Both the position numbers and the translations under genes were made by a program. Source: Gallibacterium genomosp. 3 (GTDB lineage Bacteria; Pseudomonadota; Gammaproteobacteria; Enterobacterales; Pasteurellaceae). Taken from it: 64,000 nucleotides of DNA. The stretch covers positions 1 to 64,000 of the forward strand of contig NZ_JTJR01000009.1 in NCBI RefSeq assembly GCF_001678475.1. The letters are read 5' to 3'. Under the pieces are notes generated by a model. It saw only the letters and a program-made list of their open reading frames with translations. It had not been told where the DNA came from and searched no databases. The number at the start of each line of letters is the position of its first letter. Position 1 is the first letter of the stretch. Positions 58,549 to 64,000 of the stretch are shown here, one piece after another.

Positions 58549-61185
58549 ATGATTGAACAATACTCTGCAATGCGCAACAACATTAATATGCTTGGGCATC
58601 TTCTCGGCGAAACAATCAGTGATGCACAAGGCAGTGATATTTTACAACTTATTGAAAATATTCGTGTTTTATCCAAAAGCTCTCGTGCTGGCGATGATCA
58701 GGCTCGTCAACAACTATTAAAGACCTTACAAAATATCTCAACTGAAAATATTATCCCTGTCGCACGTGCTTTTAGCCAATTTTTAAATCTAACCAATATT
58801 GCAGAACAGTACCAAACTATCTCACGTCATCATACTGATGAAATGATGTCCGAACGTTCAATTTCTGCCCTATTGGCTCGCTTAAAGGCAGATTCCTCTA
58901 TTTCCAAACAACAAATTATTGATGCAGTACAACAACTATTAATTGAATTAGTGCTTACTGCCCACCCAACGGAAGTAACACGTCGTTCTTTAGTCCATAA
59001 ATATGTAGAAATTAATAATTGCTTAGAACGTCTAGAAAATGCTGACTTAACTGAAAAAGAACGTCATCAAATTCAACGTCGGTTATTACAATTAATCGCC
59101 CAAGCATGGCATACCAATGAAATTCGTACACAACGCCCTACTCCATTTGAAGAAGCAAAATGGGGCTTTGCTGTGATCGAAAATAGTTTATGGTCGGCAG
59201 TACCACAATTTTTACGCCAATTAAACGATGATTTAGAAGAACATTGTCAATTCCAACTACCTGTTGATTTAGCACCTGTGCGTTTCTCTTCTTGGATGGG
59301 TGGTGACCGTGATGGCAATCCATTTGTCACAGCTAAAGTTACTCAACAGGTATTATATCTAGCACGCTGGAAAGCAGCAGAACTGTTCTTAAATGATATC
59401 CAACAACTTTCATCTGAACTCTCTATGATTGAATGTTCTGCTGAATTTAGACAAAAATATGGTGATCACGCTGAACCTTATCGTGTGGTAGTCAAAGACC
59501 TCAGAACACGTTTAGCCAATACATTAAATTACTTTGATGATAAATTGGCTGATCGGACACCAATTATTGCGGAAAGTGAAATCATTACTGATGATGAACA
59601 ATTATGGCAGCCGCTATTTGATTGCTACCAATCACTCTCTGCCTGTGGTATGCGGATTATTGCCAATGGATTATTGCTAGATTGCTTACGCCGCATTCGC
59701 TGTTTTGGAGTTACTTTATCACGCTTAGATATCCGCCAAGAAAGCACTCGTCACCAACAAGCCATTGCTGAAATTACCCGTTATATTGGTTTAGATGATT
59801 ATGCACAATGGAGCGAGGAAGATAAACAAGCTTTCTTAATCCGTGAATTAAGCTCCCGCCGTCCATTAGTGCCTCAAGATTGGAATCCATCAGAGGAAAC
59901 ACGCGAAATTTTAGATACGTGCAAAGTAGTTGCTCAACAACCAGAAGGAATTATTTCTTGTTACATTATTTCAATGGCAAGAACTGCTTCTGATGTTTTA
60001 GCGGTACACCTATTACTCAAAGAAGCAGGGATTAAATATGCATTACCTGTTGTGCCGTTATTTGAAACTTTAGATGATTTAGATCATTCTCAATCTGTGA
60101 TGCAACAACTGTTCGATATTGGCTGGTATCGCGGCATCATTAATAATAAGCAAATGATTATGATCGGTTATTCTGATTCAGCTAAAGATGCCGGTATGCT
60201 AGCTGCTTCCTGGGCGCAATATCGTGCACAAGAAGCTTTAGTTAAACTCTGTGAAGAACGTCATATCGAATTAACCTTATTCCATGGTCGTGGCGGTACT
60301 ATCGGTCGTGGTGGCGCACCTGCACACGCTGCATTGCTCTCACAACCGCCTCGTTCATTAAAAAATGGATTACGGGTTACTGAACAAGGGGAGATGATCC
60401 GTTTTAAATTGGGATTACCTGATGTTGCCGTACAAAGTTTAGATCTTTATGCAAGTGCTGTATTAGAAGCAAATTTATTACCACCACCAAATCCAAAGCA
60501 AGATTGGCGTGCCATTATGGATGAATTATCGCAAGTTTCTTGTGCTATTTATCGTCAAGTTGTCCGGGGTAATGAAAATTTTGTACCTTATTTCCGTGCC
60601 GCCACACCAGAACAAGAACTTTCTCGTTTGCCATTAGGTTCTCGTCCAGCTAAACGCAATCCAAAAGGTGGGGTCGAAAGTTTACGTGCAATTCCTTGGA
60701 TTTTCGCTTGGATGCAAAACCGTTTAATGTTGCCAGCTTGGTTAGGCGTTGGTGCCTCTTTGCGCACTCTATTTGAAGAAGGTAAACGTAATACTATTGA
60801 AGAAATGTGCAAATCTTGGCCTTTCTTCTCTACTCGTATCGGTATGATCGAAATGGTATTTAGTAAAACTGACCTTTGGTTAGCTGAATATTATGATCAG
60901 CGTTTAGTGCCGCAAACCTTATGGTCACTCGGTGAATCTTTACGTGAACAATTAAAAGATGATATTCAAACATTATTGTCTTTATCACATGAAGATCAGT
61001 TAATGGCTGATTTACCTTGGGTTGCTGAATCGATCAAACTACGGAATATCTATACTGATCCATTAAACCTACTACAAGTAGAACTATTACACCGTTTACG
61101 TAGTGGTGAAACAGATCCAGCTTTAGAGCAAGCCTTGATGATTACTATTACTGGAATTGCTGCTGGTATGCGTAATACAGGTTAA
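58549..61185 (+). CDS. ppc: Phosphoenolpyruvate carboxylase
   Basis: The 878-residue enzyme adds bicarbonate to phosphoenolpyruvate to give oxaloacetate, refilling the citric-acid cycle and feeding AspC. Catalytic signatures are [13 protein letters not shown] and [19 protein letters not shown], and [14 protein letters not shown] gives the glycine-rich loop. The C-terminal MRNTG is the allosteric-site end. Length matches E. coli Ppc (883). AAGGAA precedes the start. Confidence 0.98.
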   Translation: MIEQYSAMRNNINMLGHLLGETISDAQGSDILQLIENIRVLSKSSRAGDDQARQQLLKTLQNISTENIIPVARAFSQFLNLTNIAEQYQTISRHHTDEMMSERSISALLARLKADSSISKQQIIDAVQQLLIELVLTAHPTEVTRRSLVHKYVEINNCLERLENADLTEKERHQIQRRLLQLIAQAWHTNEIRTQRPTPFEEAKWGFAVIENSLWSAVPQFLRQLNDDLEEHCQFQLPVDLAPVRFSSWMGGDRDGNPFVTAKVTQQVLYLARWKAAELFLNDIQQLSSELSMIECSAEFRQKYGDHAEPYRVVVKDLRTRLANTLNYFDDKLADRTPIIAESEIITDDEQLWQPLFDCYQSLSACGMRIIANGLLLDCLRRIRCFGVTLSRLDIRQESTRHQQAIAEITRYIGLDDYAQWSEEDKQAFLIRELSSRRPLVPQDWNPSEETREILDTCKVVAQQPEGIISCYIISMARTASDVLAVHLLLKEAGIKYALPVVPLFETLDDLDHSQSVMQQLFDIGWYRGIINNKQMIMIGYSDSAKDAGMLAASWAQYRAQEALVKLCEERHIELTLFHGRGGTIGRGGAPAHAALLSQPPRSLKNGLRVTEQGEMIRFKLGLPDVAVQSLDLYASAVLEANLLPPPNPKQDWRAIMDELSQVSCAIYRQVVRGNENFVPYFRAATPEQELSRLPLGSRPAKRNPKGGVESLRAIPWIFAWMQNRLMLPAWLGVGASLRTLFEEGKRNTIEEMCKSWPFFSTRIGMIEMVFSKTDLWLAEYYDQRLVPQTLWSLGESLREQLKDDIQTLLSLSHEDQLMADLPWVAESIKLRNIYTDPLNLLQVELLHRLRSGETDPALEQALMITITGIAAGMRNTG

Positions 61186-61193
61186 TTTATCCC

Positions 61194-61230
61194 TTTACCC
61201 TACACCACTATTTTCAGGGTGTAGGGTAAA
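61194..61230 (+). terminator. Stem-loop after ppc
   Basis: A 13-base perfect stem (61194-61206 with 61218-61230) starts eight bases after the ppc stop. There is no T run, so it may be a weak terminator or an mRNA 3'-end protector. Confidence 0.6.
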
Positions 61231-61324
61231 TAATCAGCGAATCTTCTCTCTTTATTGCAAAATTCTACATAATCCTAATTAAATCCAGTAAAATAGCGTC
61301 TCCATTTTTTGCGTTATCAACATT

Positions 61325-61873
61325 ATGGCATTATCACATACAATCTTATCGATTCTTGCTCATCAAGCTGCCACAGGGTATGACATTAGTAAAAAGTTTT
61401 CACAAACCTATGGGCTAATCTGGCAAGCGACACATCAGCAAGTCTATCGAGAACTCAATCAGCTGGAAAAACAGGGATTAATCTCTTTTTCACTACAATT
61501 CCAGCAAGGTAAACCTGATCGAAAACAGTATCAACTCACCGATCAAGGAGAACAACAGCTAAAAAAATGGTTATTAGAAAGTACCTTAACTCATGGTATT
61601 TTGCGTGATGAGTTTATCTCTCGTATCTTAGCCGCTTTAAAATGTCATCCCAAAATGGCGTTTACCGCTGTTAAGAAACGTGAGCAAGATCACCGACAAA
61701 CTATCCATAAAATGCAACAATTAATGGCGCAATTAGATCATCTTGATAACAAAACCTATTATGATGAATTGATGATTTTATTATTAAAACGCAGTATTCG
61801 ACACGAACAAGTCAGTCTGCAATGGTTAGAAGAGGATCTTCTGCCAATGTTACAACAAATGATTCAAGAATAA
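61325..61873 (+). CDS. PadR-family transcriptional regulator
   Basis: The 182-residue protein has an N-terminal winged helix (ILSILAHQAATGYDISKKF, with VYRELNQLEKQGLISF as the recognition part). A C-terminal helical dimerisation arm (Vir_act_alpha_C type) follows. PadR proteins usually repress phenolic-stress or multidrug genes; no such target is nearby, so the effector is unknown. It lies 21 bases before yciU and may share its transcript. Confidence 0.88.
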   Translation: MALSHTILSILAHQAATGYDISKKFSQTYGLIWQATHQQVYRELNQLEKQGLISFSLQFQQGKPDRKQYQLTDQGEQQLKKWLLESTLTHGILRDEFISRILAALKCHPKMAFTAVKKREQDHRQTIHKMQQLMAQLDHLDNKTYYDELMILLLKRSIRHEQVSLQWLEEDLLPMLQQMIQE

Positions 61874-61894
61874 TTTTTAAAAGGGAGAGCCTAA

Positions 61895-62215
61895 ATGACA
61901 GCAACAGCAAAACTTGATCCTGATACGGCAATTGACATTGCTTATGATATTTTTCTAGAAATGGCGCCAGAAAATCTCGATCCTGCTGATATCTTATTAT
62001 TTAACTTACAATTTGAAGATCGTGGTGCCGTCGAAATGGTTGAAACCAGCGATGACTGGGAAAATGAGATTGGTACTTTAATTGATCCTGATGCATTTGC
62101 TGAAGTGTGGATTGGTCTAATTAATGATAAAGATGAAATGGATGATGTCTTTGCTAAAGTCCTTATTTCTCATCAGGAAGAAGATCGCCAATATCATATT
62201 GTTTGGAAGGAGTAA
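61895..62215 (+). CDS. yciU: YciU / HI1450-type acidic dsDNA-mimic protein
   Basis: The 106-residue protein is very acidic and matches the UPF0263 (DUF440) family, of which H. influenzae HI1450 is the structural example. It starts with the [22 protein letters not shown] helix (read in parts). An acidic beta-sheet follows ([16 protein letters not shown]). HI1450 resembles double-stranded DNA in charge and is reported to bind HU. GGGAG precedes the start. It follows the padR gene. Confidence 0.93.
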   Translation: MTATAKLDPDTAIDIAYDIFLEMAPENLDPADILLFNLQFEDRGAVEMVETSDDWENEIGTLIDPDAFAEVWIGLINDKDEMDDVFAKVLISHQEEDRQYHIVWKE

Positions 62216-62245
62216 AAAGCTCAATTATTTTTAACTGAGCTTTTT
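62214..62245. terminator. Terminator between yciU and the DUF4822 gene
   Basis: AAAAAGCTCA (62214-62223) pairs with TGAGCTTTTT (62236-62245). The stem starts in the yciU stop codon and, having A and T runs on both sides, can serve both convergent genes. Confidence 0.85.
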
Positions 62246-62259
62246 GATTGTATTAAGTC

Positions 62260-62715
62260 TTATTTCTTGACCTTATGCACGATATCAAAAAAGACTTTCT
62301 TGTTGTCTTTTTCTGGGTAAATACGATATGTATATTCATCAGATGTTACAGTTACATTTTCTACAACACGCACAAATAATACATCACCTTTGTCATTTTT
62401 AGCTGTTAAGGAGCGTGTCTTACCATCATCACTAAAAGACCAATCTCCATGTAATTTAGGTTTACCCTCAAAAGTTGTAATTTTGAAAGTTCCATCTGCA
62501 TAATATTCAGCTAAACCAAAAAAATTTGCTACTTTTGTATCTTTAGCATCAATTTGCATTTTATTTTGGTCTAAAGCTTCTGTTGTTTCCCAAACTTTAC
62601 CAACCATTAGCTGTTCATAGTTATTTAATCCGTTACCCATACTCTTTGCTGTGGCAGTAAAAGGAACGAACGTACTTACGACCAATAACATAAAGAAAAT
62701 AAATTTATTTTGCAT
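62260..62715 (-). CDS. Secreted DUF4822-domain protein
   Basis: This 151-residue protein has a Sec signal peptide (MQNKFIFFMLLVVSTF, cut after ATA near residue 22) and one DUF4822-like domain of beta strands. The domain includes VWETTEALDQNKMQI, NFFGLAEYYADGTFKIT, HGDWSFSDDGKTRSL and a later DEYTYRIYPEKD. Such proteins are best known from Gram-positive bacteria and have no known function. The ATG at 62715 was chosen because GAGGT precedes it; an in-frame ATG at 62778 would hide the signal peptide. No lipobox Cys is present. Confidence 0.75.
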   Translation of the reverse strand: MQNKFIFFMLLVVSTFVPFTATAKSMGNGLNNYEQLMVGKVWETTEALDQNKMQIDAKDTKVANFFGLAEYYADGTFKITTFEGKPKLHGDWSFSDDGKTRSLTAKNDKGDVLFVRVVENVTVTSDEYTYRIYPEKDNKKVFFDIVHKVKK

Positions 62716-62900
62716 TTTTACCTCATAATGTTTACTAAAATTATTTGATATCAATTGAGAGCATCTAAAATGATGCAATAAAAATATAAAGCAAATTATT
62801 TTATTATGGAAACAATATATTAATCAACAATTACTATTTAATTAATAGATAAAATCTTTGTAATAAAATTTACTAAACTATTTATATGGATTAGATAACA

Positions 62901-62935
62901 AAAAAAAGAACACTACATTACTTTAATAGTGTTCT
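62901..62935 (-). terminator. Terminator of kdsC
   Basis: AGAACACTA (62907-62915) pairs with TAGTGTTCT (62927-62935). On the minus strand a run of about eight T follows. Upstream, the bases to 62716 hold only AT-rich promoter DNA for the DUF4822 gene. Confidence 0.9.
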
Positions 62936-62948
62936 AATCAAGGGAGGT

Positions 62949-63491
62949 TTATTGAGCCATTTTCTTTGCAGTATGAAGAAAACCTGTTGCTGATGTATAA
63001 ATTTCAGCTTTTCCTTGTGCAGCAAGGATTAAGTCAACGATTTCACGGAAAGCACCTTTTCCGCCTTGAGCTTGCGTAACATAATCGACTTTCGCTTTAA
63101 TATATGTTTGTGCTTCAGCAACTGTTGCAGTCACCCCACAAACTGCAAATGCAGGTAAATCTACACTATCATCACCGATATATAACACTTCTTCTGGCGT
63201 TACGCCTGCTTGTTCAATTAAAGATAAACAAGCGCTCTCTTTTTCTAATTTACCAAGTAAAAATAGTGAAATACCTAAATCTTCAATCCGTTTACGTAAC
63301 ACTAATGAATCTCGGCCGGAAAGCACAGCTACTTGTACGCCACTCTCTAATAACATTCTTGTTCCTAAGCCATCACGTGCATTAAAGACTTTGAAAGCTT
63401 CACCATTTTCACCATAGTACAATGAACCATCAGTCAGCACACCATCAACATCGGTAATAACTAATTTAATCTTCGCTAATTTATCCTGCAT
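62949..63491 (-). CDS. kdsC: 3-deoxy-manno-octulosonate-8-phosphate phosphatase
   Basis: The 180-residue HAD-type phosphatase (C0 class, tetramer) removes phosphate from KDO-8-phosphate for lipopolysaccharide core synthesis. It has the catalytic DVDGVLTDG, VLSGRDS and YIGDDSVDLPAF motifs. The C-terminal tail swings over the neighbour's active site in the family. It begins 21 bases after kdsD. Confidence 0.96.
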   Translation of the reverse strand: MQDKLAKIKLVITDVDGVLTDGSLYYGENGEAFKVFNARDGLGTRMLLESGVQVAVLSGRDSLVLRKRIEDLGISLFLLGKLEKESACLSLIEQAGVTPEEVLYIGDDSVDLPAFAVCGVTATVAEAQTYIKAKVDYVTQAQGGKGAFREIVDLILAAQGKAEIYTSATGFLHTAKKMAQ

Positions 63492-63512
63492 ATTCTGTTT
63501 TCCTCTTAATAT

Positions 63513-64000
63513 TTAACTTGAAAATTCATATAGGCCAACCACTTGTTCCTGATCATCAACCACAACCAATGAATGAATTTTAAGTTGTCGCATATAATCT
63601 TCCGCTTGCCCCAGATAGCTATTCTGATTAATCGTTTTTGGATGCGTCGTCATAAAATCACAAGCTTGTTTCTGTAATACAGCTTCGCCATAACGGCTCA
63701 TCGCACGACGAATATCTCCATCGGTAATAATGCCTTGTAATTTTCCTTGTTCCATAATGATAGCAACACCCATTCTTCCTTCATTCATTACAGTTAAACA
63801 ATCAAGGAAAGGCGTGTTAGCAGCAGCAAGAGGCAATTTTGTTTGCATCTTATCCCGCACTTTACATAATAAGCGGCGTCCCAAACTACCGCCTGGATGA
63901 AATTTAGCAAAATCTTCTGCTTGGAAATTACGTGCTTTAATTAAAGATACCGCTAACGCATCACCTAAAGCCATCGTAACTAATACTGATGTGGTTGGGG
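63513..64000 (-). CDS. kdsD: Arabinose-5-phosphate isomerase, partial (C-terminal part)
   Basis: The gene enters from beyond the window on the minus strand. Reading backwards from the edge gives PTTSVLVTMALGDALAVSLI, the end of the SIS sugar-isomerase domain. Two CBS domains follow (MQTKLPLAAANTPFLDCLTV, and MTTHPKTINQNSYLGQAEDY). KdsD converts ribulose-5-phosphate to arabinose-5-phosphate, the precursor of KDO. The first half of the protein (about 170 residues) is missing here. It forms a pair with kdsC, as in Haemophilus. Confidence 0.96.
   Translation of the reverse strand, partial: PTTSVLVTMALGDALAVSLIKARNFQAEDFAKFHPGGSLGRRLLCKVRDKMQTKLPLAAANTPFLDCLTVMNEGRMGVAIIMEQGKLQGIITDGDIRRAMSRYGEAVLQKQACDFMTTHPKTINQNSYLGQAEDYMRQLKIHSLVVVDDQEQVVGLYEFSS

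Overview
This window is chromosomal DNA from an AT-rich gammaproteobacterium, most likely a member of the Pasteurellaceae. The evidence is Haemophilus-like gene content and order: tandem ferritins, fnr-uspE, divergent mepM / znuCB, kdsD-kdsC, a short L25, a small secreted DUF5339-type protein and a nanE-nanK-nanQ-rpiR-nanA cluster. The species cannot be fixed from the sequence. By eye, the 9-mer uptake signals of the family are rare: two Haemophilus-type cores at 5413-5421 and 57419-57427. No rRNA, tRNA, CRISPR array, insertion sequence or prophage was seen.

Layout. 0.2-9.5 kb: a small secreted protein, the ackA-pta acetate pathway, and a large autotransporter gene lying between ackA and yfbV. 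9.5-11.8 kb: the molybdopterin operon moaACDE with a candidate Moco riboswitch. 12-19 kb: topA, folM, two ferritins, a 52-residue membrane peptide, fnr and uspE. 18.9-25.6 kb: a Fur-type promoter driving fhuC-fhuD-fhuB, a DUF4198 protein and a TonB-dependent receptor. 25.7-38.5 kb: bioD2, a DedA protein, rplY, truA, accD, a SulP transporter, mrcB, mepM, znuCB, a group-3 truncated haemoglobin and tag. 38.5-40.5 kb: accessory genes, an unusual LDH-family enzyme and a GNAT/ribbon-helix-helix toxin-antitoxin pair. 40.6-44.6 kb: sialic-acid catabolism with a CRP-like site. 44.7-64 kb: cysB-rluB-yciO-rnm-zapC (transcribed zapC to cysB), an SLC13/RCK transporter, pyrD, pepN, purEK, aspC, a YcgN-family protein, ppc, a PadR regulator, yciU, a DUF4822 protein, kdsC and the 3' part of kdsD, which runs off the end.

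The most interesting element is the autotransporter. A run of nine G residues lies inside its signal-peptide coding sequence. With nine Gs, translation from the natural ATG stops after 33 residues. With ten or seven Gs, a complete 1489- or 1488-residue protein is made. This is the expected design of an ON/OFF phase-variable surface protein, captured here in the OFF state (or miscounted in assembly). A second nine-G run lies in the 3' arm of a probable terminator after the small secreted gene near the start of the window.

Functional themes: iron acquisition and storage (fhu operon, two ferritins, Fur-type promoter), anaerobic control and redox (fnr, moa, truncated haemoglobin), acetate/PEP/aspartate metabolism (ackA, pta, ppc, aspC), host sugar scavenging (nan genes), and envelope building (mrcB, mepM, kdsC, kdsD, zapC, autotransporter).
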